Shown: piece after piece, positions 8,314-15,577 of the stretch | How positions within the stretch are numbered: the first letter of the stretch is position 1 | Layout of the letters: each line of letters starts with the position of its first letter | Source of the DNA: a virus | Length of the DNA: 64,000 bases | Reading direction: 5' to 3' (one strand) | IMG/VR virus record: IMGVR_UViG_3300008266_000027 | Coordinates: 1 to 64,000 of that record | Notes under the pieces: model-generated | The model's database searches: none | Seen by the model: the letters and a program-made list of their open reading frames with translations, nothing else | What the model was told of the DNA's origin: nothing | Made by a program: the position numbers and the translations under genes

Positions 8314-9762
8314 CTATTTGCCTACGTTTCTGAACAAGCAGTTGAATCGTGGAGTGTACACGAAAAGTGCTCCGTAAAGAACAATCGCGAACTCAAGTGC
8401 AGTCGTAACGATCGCAAAGTTGATTTTAGAAAGAGGAGCAAGTTGCTTGAAGCGCATACATTCAGAAGACATGTCAAGTAGGAAAGCTTCGCCAAGACCA
8501 GCGCCTTTAGCACCAGAATCAGTTATGACTCCAGCGGACTTGTAATTTCCGATGAAAGCTTCAGAACCAGCAGCAGCACCAGCAGCACGACGATAAACTT
8601 TATAGAATTTAGCGCCCGATACAACAGCTACATCAATCTGAGCAGATCCATTAGATTGAACAGTGATAGTGCCAGAAGTTGCTGGAGATCCTTCTCCGTG
8701 ATCATTAACTGCAGTCACTGAGTAAACAAAATCTTCACCGCTAGTTAAAGATCCAACTGGGTTTGATGGAGCAACAGGGGCTGCTACAGAAGTTGGAGCA
8801 GCTGGAGCACCAGCGATACCTACTGAACGAACTCGTCCACGCGGACGTAGGAAAAGATTCGGTTTGAACTCGATGCTACCAGCAGAAGTAGTCATCTTGC
8901 TTACATCGTAACCTACTGTTTGATTGCTCAAACCTGGGTTAGATCTAAATTGAGGATAGAATTGTTTAATAAAAGAACTTAGAGCAAGTGGCTCAATATG
9001 AAGATCGCTTGGAGATCCAAAGTTCTCAAGAGCAATAACTGCTAGATCTTCTAGATCGTCCTGAGTAAGAACTGCACCAGCAAGATCTTTAGCGATAGAA
9101 CGAGATTCGCCCCATCCTTCGAATTCTTTTGATTTTTGTTGAGTATCTTCGTCACCTTTTAAAAGCTGCTGAAGAAGACCGTTCATGGCAATTGAATTTG
9201 CTGGAAGATCTGAAAGCGCACCGTCTTGAGCACCTGTAGCTGCATTAGCAAAGTGAGCATGACCCCAGTACATTTCGCGCTCAACACTCTTAAGAAGGTG
9301 CATTGTTCCTTCTTTTGCTTGTTGCGCAACAACATCACCAACAGTTGAACGAACCAATGTCATCTGGTGACTTACCTTACGGCGAGTACCAAAGAACACG
9401 ATCCTTTGACCATCTCTGATGTATGTTGAATCTTCTTCACGTGGTGCTCCACCTTCTCCGATATATGGAGATGAGTCAGAGCCGACGCCGATTAAACGGT
9501 TATATTGCTCGAATAGGTTATAAGCTTTGTCTACTGAAATAGCTGGCCACATTTTCAAGTTCTTCATGTCGAAAGTAACACTCTTAAGAGTACTTTCTAA
9601 TGACTCAGCCTGAAGCACACCGCCATAAACTAGGTCAGTTGGTTTACCCGCACCGCCGTATCCAGCAGTGAGAGCCTTGTTAAGAGCCTCGATTTCTTCA
9701 GAAGATACAATCCCCTGCTCTAGCCCCTGATTGATTTGGTCTACAGTTTCGTTTCTGTACAT
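8314..9762 (-). CDS. Major capsid protein (SPO1/A511-like, HK97 fold)
   Basis: A 482-residue shell subunit. It follows the scaffold, and an AAGGAGAT ribosome site precedes the ATG, fitting high expression. The C-terminal region (LSKINFAIVTTALEFAIVLY, ending in FRNVGK) resembles capsid proteins of SPO1/A511-type phages as I recall them. Residues ~318-425 look like an inserted Ig/fibronectin-type beta domain, probably exposed on the capsid. Residues 31-57, with AGYGGAG at 33-39, recur in the prohead protease and may mark the N-terminal maturation site. A strong terminator follows. Confidence 0.92.
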   Translation of the reverse strand: MYRNETVDQINQGLEQGIVSSEEIEALNKALTAGYGGAGKPTDLVYGGVLQAESLESTLKSVTFDMKNLKMWPAISVDKAYNLFEQYNRLIGVGSDSSPYIGEGGAPREEDSTYIRDGQRIVFFGTRRKVSHQMTLVRSTVGDVVAQQAKEGTMHLLKSVEREMYWGHAHFANAATGAQDGALSDLPANSIAMNGLLQQLLKGDEDTQQKSKEFEGWGESRSIAKDLAGAVLTQDDLEDLAVIALENFGSPSDLHIEPLALSSFIKQFYPQFRSNPGLSNQTVGYDVSKMTTSAGSIEFKPNLFLRPRGRVRSVGIAGAPAAPTSVAAPVAPSNPVGSLTSGEDFVYSVTAVNDHGEGSPATSGTITVQSNGSAQIDVAVVSGAKFYKVYRRAAGAAAGSEAFIGNYKSAGVITDSGAKGAGLGEAFLLDMSSECMRFKQLAPLSKINFAIVTTALEFAIVLYGALFVYTPRFNCLFRNVGK

Positions 9763-9778
9763 TGTCTATCTCCTTAAA

Positions 9779-10459
9779 TTATCTCAGCCCGTATTTACTG
9801 GCAATTTCTACAACTGTTAAATCATTACCTGTTTCAACTTTAAAAATGTCGGCAGAATCTACTTGTGTACCAGACTTTTTAAGTTCAAACAATTTATTAG
9901 CTACCTGCGACTTTGAAAGAGGCGCAATTTCCTCTTGTGACTTATGAAGAGGCGATACTCCTGCTGGAACTCCACGACGTTGAACTGGAGCATCAGCTAT
10001 TGCCTCTACGATATTTACTAATCTAGAAATAGTTTTTTCTAGATCACCAATTTTCGAGTCAACATATGACTTCATGAGATCTTGAGTATCTCTGAGAGAC
10101 TTTTTCATGTCCTCTTTTTTACTCATTTTTTTCTTATCCTCATCTTCGTCCTCATCTTCGTCTTCATCTTCGTCTTCATCTTCAGCTTTATCCATGCAGT
10201 CAGCCTTATCCATATCGTCTTCGGCCTTGTCCATGTCATCATCTCTTTCATCTTCTTCGTCTTCTTCTTCATCTTCGTCTTCGGCTTTTTTGGCTTCTAG
10301 TTTGCCATTTTTAGACTTGTCGGAAATTCCGCTCTTGTCATCGCCTAGAGAAATTTCTGAAGCTGCGAATTTAGATTTCTTAATCTCTTCAATTTCTTCA
10401 AGTGTTTCATCAATTAAAGAAGTGAGAGATTTTACCATTTCTTCGTTAGTGAATTCCAT
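9779..10459 (-). CDS. Capsid scaffold protein candidate
   Basis: A 226-residue protein directly before the capsid gene, where scaffolds of SPO1-like phages lie. It starts with a Glu/Lys helix. A long Asp/Glu run (~60-115) follows, then a probable coiled coil (~125-155, SYVDSKIGDLEKTISRLVNI). The C-terminus is ordered and ends TVVEIASKYGLR, as scaffolds that bind shell subunits by the C-terminus often do. Scaffolds act as a transient core and are removed by the prohead protease. The call rests on position and composition rather than on a family motif. Confidence 0.75.
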   Translation of the reverse strand: MEFTNEEMVKSLTSLIDETLEEIEEIKKSKFAASEISLGDDKSGISDKSKNGKLEAKKAEDEDEEEDEEDERDDDMDKAEDDMDKADCMDKAEDEDEDEDEDEDEDEDKKKMSKKEDMKKSLRDTQDLMKSYVDSKIGDLEKTISRLVNIVEAIADAPVQRRGVPAGVSPLHKSQEEIAPLSKSQVANKLFELKKSGTQVDSADIFKVETGNDLTVVEIASKYGLR

Positions 10460-10490
10460 AGTAGCTTCTCCTTAAATAAACTTCTTTATA

Positions 10491-10841
10491 TTATTGGCCC
10501 ATTCCGTTAAGATCAGCATGACCAGGCAATTCGCCAGCAGGAATAACTACTGTATTGGCATGGCCGCATACGATACGTAGAACCTGAAATTCAGCAATAG
10601 AAGCTGGATCTGTATCGAGCACGATTTTTCCAGGATTGGCTACGCCGATCCCTAAAAAAGGAGACGCTGATGAATCAATTCCCATCATTGGGGATGTTGC
10701 TGGACTTAGCACAGCTGCATCTTCATAAGAAATTTCTATTCCTTCAGCAATAAGAAGATCAGCGCTAGGTCTAGATACTGAAAGACCTCTCTGCTGACAG
10801 TTTCTCTGGATTTTATCCAAAATTTGTACGCTCATAGCCAT
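10491..10841 (-). CDS. Small capsid-cluster protein
   Basis: A 116-residue protein just before the scaffold, with a strong AAAGGAG site before the ATG. The first ~45 residues look helical. Residues ~85-105 form beta strands (FQVLRIVCGHANTVVIPAG). I do not recognise a family. It is the first gene after the structured leader and promoter at 10938, so it is probably co-expressed with the scaffold and capsid genes. A head-stabilising or decoration role is a guess from context. Confidence 0.6.
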   Translation of the reverse strand: MAMSVQILDKIQRNCQQRGLSVSRPSADLLIAEGIEISYEDAAVLSPATSPMMGIDSSASPFLGIGVANPGKIVLDTDPASIAEFQVLRIVCGHANTVVIPAGELPGHADLNGMGQ

Positions 10842-10887
10842 TGTTTGTCTCCTTTACGAGTTCATTAAAAAACTTACATATTACAAT

Positions 10888-10928
10888 GTATCAGATGTTT
10901 AAGCTTAAACAGTCTAAATAGCTGATAC
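10888..10928 (-). promoter_or_regulatory. Structured leader of the capsid operon
   Basis: GTATCAG (10888-10894) and CTGATAC (10922-10928) form a 7-bp stem. It encloses a perfect 16-bp palindrome, TGTTTAAGCTTAAACA (10896-10911). Transcripts from the TATAAT at 10938 would carry all of it before the AAAGGAG site. It may protect the 5' end of an abundant mRNA or be a protein-binding site. Confidence 0.6.
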
Positions 10929-10937
10929 TGTTATAGG

Positions 10938-10943
10938 ATTATA
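10938..10943 (-). promoter_or_regulatory. TATAAT promoter-like hexamer for the capsid operon
   Basis: Minus-strand TATAAT preceded by AAG, 96 nt before the ATG at 10841. It shares TATAATCCTAT with the hexamer at 6843. No clear -35 box, only AT-rich sequence. Confidence 0.6.
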
Positions 10944-10968
10944 CTTAAATATACTAAGTTATTGATTT

Positions 10969-12534
10969 TTATGACTTTAATGAATTTATTCTATATAAAC
11001 TAAAATTCTGCTTGCATTCTCTGCACTTTACCTGATGCGGCATAAAAACTTGCTCATGCCCGCAATTATCGCAAGAGATATAGTCTAAAGATTTACTCAT
11101 GAGTTTATTTTTTAGTTTTTTTTTACGCTTAACGTCTAGACTCTGAGTTTGAATGACTCCGCCGCCAACCATATCTGTGGGTGCACCAGCTCCGCCGTAG
11201 CCTGCAAGTAGTGCTTTTTTAAGTTTTTTCTTGATCTTATTTCTTTTAACTTCTATATCCGCGGTAGCAGGGTTTTTTTCATCAAAACCATATTCTTTAT
11301 TTGATAGTTTTATATTGTTGTCACCCAGTCTAGAATTATGCTCTCTTGTTGTGTTATTTTTTTGAGATTCTAATTCTTTATGAATTTTTGTGGCATGATC
11401 TTTAACTTCAACCGGAGGTTGCGCAATATAGTGAGCCGCATGACCCATTGCTAAAGAAACTGCCAAGCCTTTTGCTGCTCTAGATACATCGCTCTTGTCC
11501 ATGTCATCAGATTTAGCTATATGCGCATCATATAGTCTTCTTGCCTCGTTTACGTTTATCGATAAACCCTGAGGATGCGGAGTGTTTTTAAGCTTATTAA
11601 TATAGTCTACCATCTGTTGGCGTTGTGGATGATCTTCTGGAATCTTGCCTTTGCTGTGCCATTGTGTCACAAAATCTGGATGCTGGAAACTTTGAGCGGT
11701 ATTGACTGGGGTACTAAGTTTGCTAACGCCAGCAGCTCCGCCTATTAAGCCCATATGATTTATCTTCAATAGTTTGCTAAGTTCATTTATCTTGCGAATA
11801 TTATTTTCAATTTTATTGAAAACTGCATTCTTCATTATTACTTCTGGTTCTGGCAAATCTATGTCTACCTGTATACCAATTTTTGCTGAAAGTTCTTTTA
11901 TTTTTATAATATTGTCGTGTATTGAGTTTGCGGAGGCATGGCGCTGTATATGCCTAAAAGAAGGCACATTAGTTTGTGCAAGATGCATAACTGACTTTAT
12001 AAGTTGCTTGTCTGCTTCCCAGTCTATATTGCTCTTATTTATCTCTAGTGGCTCTACTAGAGTTGCATTGTTTGCTGGTGTAAAAGTAAGTGCTACTGAA
12101 TGTATTTTTGTTCTAGCTAGTCTGGATGGATCACTGACTCCGCGAGCCATTACACCGCCCTCTACAGATGCCTTCATCACTAATGGCGCGTCTTCTCTAT
12201 GTATATTTCTTAATATAGCTGCTGCAGCTTTTGCGTTAGGGTGATCTTCGTTGTTAAAGAGATAGCCCTTGGCATATATAAAAGGAGCCTTTATCTTATC
12301 CCAGTAATATCTATGTCTATCGTTGTCGCAGTCTTCTGACTTTAAAATTTTTTTAGCTTCAGTTACACGGCCAAGAGAATTAAAGAAGCCTTTACCATGA
12401 TTATCGTTGAATCTGCCTCTGCCTTCTAGTAGATCTGCTATATCTGCGCCATCTACGCTAAGAGTTTCGCCCTGAGTATCTTTAAGCTCAGAACCAGCGC
12501 ACATGTCAATCCACATCTTATTATCTTTAGCCAT
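10969..12534 (-). CDS. Prohead maturation protease with long C-terminal extension
   Basis: A 521-residue protein. Residues ~1-160 match the prohead serine protease fold: FNDNHG supplies the His (46), MKASVEGG the Ser (123), and TKIHSVALTFTPAN the conserved last strand. The enzyme trims scaffold and capsid proteins. Residues ~160-440 are helical and linker-like. AGYGGAG (444-450) and its surroundings repeat the capsid N-terminus. A zinc ribbon (CDNC and CREC) ends the protein. The extension is unusually long, and may be an internal scaffold segment or a self-cleavage region. TATAAT lies 9 nt before the ATG, with no ribosome site. Confidence 0.85.
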   Translation of the reverse strand: MAKDNKMWIDMCAGSELKDTQGETLSVDGADIADLLEGRGRFNDNHGKGFFNSLGRVTEAKKILKSEDCDNDRHRYYWDKIKAPFIYAKGYLFNNEDHPNAKAAAAILRNIHREDAPLVMKASVEGGVMARGVSDPSRLARTKIHSVALTFTPANNATLVEPLEINKSNIDWEADKQLIKSVMHLAQTNVPSFRHIQRHASANSIHDNIIKIKELSAKIGIQVDIDLPEPEVIMKNAVFNKIENNIRKINELSKLLKINHMGLIGGAAGVSKLSTPVNTAQSFQHPDFVTQWHSKGKIPEDHPQRQQMVDYINKLKNTPHPQGLSINVNEARRLYDAHIAKSDDMDKSDVSRAAKGLAVSLAMGHAAHYIAQPPVEVKDHATKIHKELESQKNNTTREHNSRLGDNNIKLSNKEYGFDEKNPATADIEVKRNKIKKKLKKALLAGYGGAGAPTDMVGGGVIQTQSLDVKRKKKLKNKLMSKSLDYISCDNCGHEQVFMPHQVKCRECKQNFSLYRINSLKS

Positions 12535-12543
12535 ATAGACTAT

Positions 12544-12549
12544 ATTATA
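12544..12549 (-). promoter_or_regulatory. TATAAT hexamer 9 nt before the protease start
   Basis: Minus-strand AGTATAATA with nine bases between the hexamer and ATG. Initiation 6-9 nt after the hexamer would give an almost leaderless mRNA. No Shine-Dalgarno sequence is seen. Confidence 0.6.
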
Positions 12550-12567
12550 CTATATTAAGTAGTTAGA

Positions 12568-12918
12568 TTATTCGTCTTCTAGATCTTTTATTATCTTCAT
12601 TTGTCGAATTTTTTCAATAGCTTGCTCAGTCATATCTTTAACTGTTTCTATGGAGAGATTGTTCATGTGTGCTATTTCTTTATCTGAAGGTGGCTCATGC
12701 AGGTAGTCCGCTACATAATTAAAAAAACAATAATTAGACATTTGATGATTTATTGACCAAGGACAACCTGGCAGTTTAGATTCTTCATCTTCAGATAATT
12801 CTTTATCACTATTTCTAAGTGCTTTTAATCTTAATACGGCTAGAGGACAAAACTCGCAAGGTAAATTTTCTAGACGTCTTGGGCATCTGGCATCCATTTT
12901 TCTTTTTTTACTCTTCAT
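12568..12918 (-). CDS. Cys-containing sigma-like DNA-binding protein
   Basis: A 116-residue protein. The N-terminal half has several Cys (CPRRLENLPCEFC, later GCPW and NYCFF) that may bind metal. The C-terminal half (SDKEIAHMNNLSIETVKDMT, then AIEKIRQM) looks like the helix-turn-helix of sigma region 4. Small phage sigma-type factors such as T4 gp55 redirect host RNA polymerase to late promoters, and this is a candidate for that role here. It could instead be an ordinary transcription regulator. No region 2, which would read the -10, is obvious. Confidence 0.5.
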   Translation of the reverse strand: MKSKKRKMDARCPRRLENLPCEFCPLAVLRLKALRNSDKELSEDEESKLPGCPWSINHQMSNYCFFNYVADYLHEPPSDKEIAHMNNLSIETVKDMTEQAIEKIRQMKIIKDLEDE

Positions 12919-12941
12919 GCAGTTATTAGACTTTTGTAAAA

Positions 12942-13478
12942 TTAATTACTTAAAATCCTCTCCATTATTTTAGAGACGCGCTCTTCCTCTGGTCCATCTA
13001 TAGTGCTATATTTTATACCATATTTATCTAAAAATTGTCTTGTCATGCTATCTACTACTTTTGCTTCATCTTCTGACTGATATCTGCCTCTAGAGTCATA
13101 TTCTTTACCTCTCTCAAGCAGAAAATTAAGATGTGTTACTCCGCGCTCTTTAGCTTTTGCCATAAATTTAAGAGCAGCCTCTTCCATAAAAGAGTCATTG
13201 TTATAGAAATATTCGTATATAGGTGCTAGTATAATAGGAGAATCTGTAACTATATAGTTAACCTTCCCATAGAGTGTGTGCTCAAGCTTGCATTGCTCAC
13301 CAAATATGTTTATCTGATCAAACTGAGTTATATGAGCGCCTTGCCAGGCTAGAATTTTAACATATTCTCTAACAAGCTCGACATCCATGTGTCTTAATTT
13401 CATATTATAATAGAGACCAGCTGCGATAGTGGATTTACCTATGCCACTACCGCCTAACATATTGATGACTACCGTCAT
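12942..13478 (-). CDS. P-loop kinase/ATPase (NadR-like AAA_28 type)
   Basis: A 178-residue protein. It has a Walker A loop GGSGIGKST near the N-terminus, DSPIILAPIYEY as a likely substrate-side motif, and an RGRYQSEDEA lid-like segment. This layout fits the NadR-kinase/AAA_28 group of small nucleotide or nucleoside kinases. The substrate is unknown. A GAGGGT ribosome site spans the end of the upstream gene, one base before the ATG. It sits beside a second P-loop kinase and a nucleotidyltransferase, suggesting a small nucleotide-metabolism cluster. Confidence 0.75.
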   Translation of the reverse strand: MTVVINMLGGSGIGKSTIAAGLYYNMKLRHMDVELVREYVKILAWQGAHITQFDQINIFGEQCKLEHTLYGKVNYIVTDSPIILAPIYEYFYNNDSFMEEAALKFMAKAKERGVTHLNFLLERGKEYDSRGRYQSEDEAKVVDSMTRQFLDKYGIKYSTIDGPEEERVSKIMERILSN

Positions 13479-13479
13479 C

Positions 13480-14055
13480 TTAACCCTCTTGCTCTGATTT
13501 TTCTTCAGTTACTAGTTGCTTCTTAATAGATAGAACAGTAATATTATGCTTTGCTCCATTAAAATCTGCCTCTACTGTATCATTAATACGTAGCCCTAGC
13601 AATTTTTGACGCAAAACAGGGTTTAGGCATTCACTCATAGGAAACTTAGAACGAAAGATGCCTTGATCTTCTGCTAACTCAGGGGTATGCGATGTAATAG
13701 TAATAACGCTATTTTCTGTAACTAGACCCTCATTATCTATCACGTATCCTTTAATAGTATCTTCTTTGGCGGATGCATTATCAAAATCTACTAGTTTAAG
13801 TTGTTCTGCTTTTTTATCTATCGCATTGCGGTCAAAATTACCAACTTCTAGCATGGCAAGGGTACGATATTGAAAATCATTTAGCATTCCCATAGTAGAC
13901 GACAGATCACCCTGGGTAACTTTAAATTGATCTAGGATATGCTTAATCATTGTCTGAGAAACCTGTAGTGCCATCTGCGTATTCTGAAGTGCAACCTCTA
14001 GTTCTTTAATTTTAGTCTTAACTGAATCCTGTTTATTCAACTTTACACCTTTCAT
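13480..14055 (-). CDS. Coiled-coil protein with GreA/FKBP-like C-terminal domain
   Basis: A 191-residue protein. Residues ~8-60 are a likely coiled coil. Residues ~110-180 (VITITSHTPELAE, then FPMSECLNPVLRQKLLGLRI, then ITVLSIKK) have the strand pattern of the GreA/GreB C-terminal or FKBP-type domain. Coiled coil plus this domain is the architecture of Gre factors, which enter the RNA polymerase secondary channel. However, I see no acidic tip signature, so that is only a possibility. GGAGG precedes the ATG. Confidence 0.45.
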   Translation of the reverse strand: MKGVKLNKQDSVKTKIKELEVALQNTQMALQVSQTMIKHILDQFKVTQGDLSSTMGMLNDFQYRTLAMLEVGNFDRNAIDKKAEQLKLVDFDNASAKEDTIKGYVIDNEGLVTENSVITITSHTPELAEDQGIFRSKFPMSECLNPVLRQKLLGLRINDTVEADFNGAKHNITVLSIKKQLVTEEKSEQEG

Positions 14056-14065
14056 AATTCCTCCA

Positions 14066-14512
14066 TTATTTTGTAAAAATAGCTTTTTCTAACATATTTG
14101 CCGCTATATTGTCTAAATCAACTAGATCTTTTTTTCTATTATATTTTTGCTTCCATGCTATGATATCGTCAACGTCTTGGCAGATAATATTCCCATAGTT
14201 TGATTCTACTGCTCTCAAATTAAACTCTTTATTTTTCTTAAATAATAATATATTAACCTTAACGTTGGAATACTTAGTAAATCCTGAGTATGATACATAC
14301 TCGTCGTCTCTTTCGATATCTGAGTAAATATCTGGCCACAGACCTAGCTCTTTAATAATGTTAACATTAGAAGATACAAAATCTATATCGTGTATAGGTC
14401 TATTTGGCAATACACCTTTAAGAATTAGCGCCGCTGATCCGCATAAAAAAATATCTTTATGATTAGCTTGAAGTTGCGTTATCATAAAAGATATGTCTTT
14501 TACATCTTCCAT
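14066..14512 (-). CDS. Nucleotidyltransferase-fold protein
   Basis: A 148-residue protein. CGSAALILKG followed by RPIHDIDFV is the core of the polymerase-beta-like nucleotidyltransferase fold: Gly-Ser then Asp-x-Asp for metal binding. A further acidic region (QDVDDIIAWK) follows. Proteins of this size include toxin/antitoxin-type and tRNA- or antibiotic-modifying enzymes, and the substrate cannot be told. The ATG lies one base after the upstream stop. It is separate from the PolX-like gene at 40862. Confidence 0.7.
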   Translation of the reverse strand: MEDVKDISFMITQLQANHKDIFLCGSAALILKGVLPNRPIHDIDFVSSNVNIIKELGLWPDIYSDIERDDEYVSYSGFTKYSNVKVNILLFKKNKEFNLRAVESNYGNIICQDVDDIIAWKQKYNRKKDLVDLDNIAANMLEKAIFTK

Positions 14513-14513
14513 G

Positions 14514-15374
14514 TTAGCCTAGCTTTTCTTTAATACGTTTAGCATATATCTTTAGTATCTGAATCTCTTCGTCTGTGAAATCATTAGTCTTTGGTTCATG
14601 AAAAATACTCTCTAGTTGCTGCTCTAGGAAAGATCTAATGTCTTTTTCAAGGATGTTAAAAGCATCGCCTTTCTTCTTGATGATCGGACCTCCGAGTAGA
14701 TCTCGGATAGCATTTGCTCGTTCGAGCTTTTTATCCAGTTGAGTGTGTACCACACGTCGAAGCTCGGGATCTTCTGCACCGCCATCTGATCCTGAATTAC
14801 CTGATCGTAGAGACCCAGACAAGCCAGAGTCTCTGAGATTCTCGCTCTTATTGAGAGATTTGCTGTCTGTGTCTTTAGTTCTTGAATCATTTTGTTGGAC
14901 TTTCTTAAAATCTGTAAGTTGTCTTTTTTCGAATTCATAGGTTTTTGACATATTTTCGTATAGCCTTGTTGCGTGAAAAAACTGTGATTTAGTTAGTGGT
15001 TCATTGTTTGCGACGCATCGCTGCCAGTGTGCATCTTCGTCTTCATCATGCATTAGAATTCTTATAGATTCATTATTAAACTCAATTTGCCTAAGGTACT
15101 CGAAGTCCTCATCGTCTAAGAGTGCTTGTCTGCCAAATATCTCTGGCCAAACTAGTTCGCCATATGGCGAACGATCAAACACAACATCTTTGCCCGCATA
15201 CTTGCTGTACATCTCTAGTATTTCTTCAAGATATGAAGCACCGGCATAACCTGGTTTAAAGTATCTTTTATTAGGCGCTTCCATGTGTACTATCTGGAAA
15301 CCTTGATTTTTATATATTTCAGCAAGTGTAGATTTACCAGATCTGTCAAGACCTTCTAGAATTATCCATGCCAC
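14514..15374 (-). CDS. Thymidylate-kinase-like P-loop kinase with C-terminal extension
   Basis: A 286-residue protein. EGLDRSGKST is the P-loop, and FDRSPYGELVWPE resembles the DR(Y/S)-type motif of dTMP and deoxynucleoside monophosphate kinases. The kinase domain occupies about the first 170 residues. The rest is a Ser/Gly/Arg-rich linker and a helical tail (~225-286) that I do not recognise. The role is probably phosphorylating dNMPs for phage DNA synthesis. The start overlaps the end of the 63-residue gene by 29 nt and is preceded by GGTGG. Confidence 0.7.
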   Translation of the reverse strand: MAWIILEGLDRSGKSTLAEIYKNQGFQIVHMEAPNKRYFKPGYAGASYLEEILEMYSKYAGKDVVFDRSPYGELVWPEIFGRQALLDDEDFEYLRQIEFNNESIRILMHDEDEDAHWQRCVANNEPLTKSQFFHATRLYENMSKTYEFEKRQLTDFKKVQQNDSRTKDTDSKSLNKSENLRDSGLSGSLRSGNSGSDGGAEDPELRRVVHTQLDKKLERANAIRDLLGGPIIKKKGDAFNILEKDIRSFLEQQLESIFHEPKTNDFTDEEIQILKIYAKRIKEKLG

Positions 15375-15537
15375 CGTATATTCCTTTTTTAAATTTATTT
15401 ACATATCGTTCAGCTTTAGTTAGGGCAAAATATGGGCCATCATCTTCTTCTACGTGACTGACAATATTATTAGGGATTTCCAGCTTGGAAATGACGAACA
15501 TAAGCCTATATAATATTTCGTAATCCTGTACAATCAC
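15346..15537 (-). CDS. Small hypothetical protein, GTG start
   Basis: A 63-residue protein, possibly beginning at GTG (15535-15537). TATAAT ends six bases before that codon and there is no ribosome site, so its message would be leaderless. The sequence is helical and charged (EEDDGPYFALTKAERYVNKF), with no membrane segment. It overlaps the kinase gene, so it may serve partly to couple translation. Function unknown. Confidence 0.55.
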   Translation of the reverse strand: MIVQDYEILYRLMFVISKLEIPNNIVSHVEEDDGPYFALTKAERYVNKFKKGIYGGMDNSRRS

Positions 15538-15543
15538 AAAAAT

Positions 15544-15549
15544 ATTATA
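15544..15549 (-). promoter_or_regulatory. TATAAT hexamer 6 nt before a GTG start
   Basis: Minus-strand AAGTATAAT followed by six bases and GTG. This is consistent with a leaderless transcript for the small gene and the kinase gene after it. Confidence 0.6.
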
Positions 15550-15577
15550 CTTAATATAAAATGACTAAAGATGAAGT

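Noticed and set aside
10082-10475. Plus-strand frames rich in Ser and Phe opposite the acidic scaffold gene
   Set aside because: They are mirror readings of GAT/GAA-rich codons, with no ribosome site and no gene-like composition.
14624-14938. A 104-residue minus-strand frame inside the thymidylate-kinase-like gene
   Set aside because: It lies wholly within the kinase frame, has no ribosome site, and the kinase reading is the one that continues the domain.
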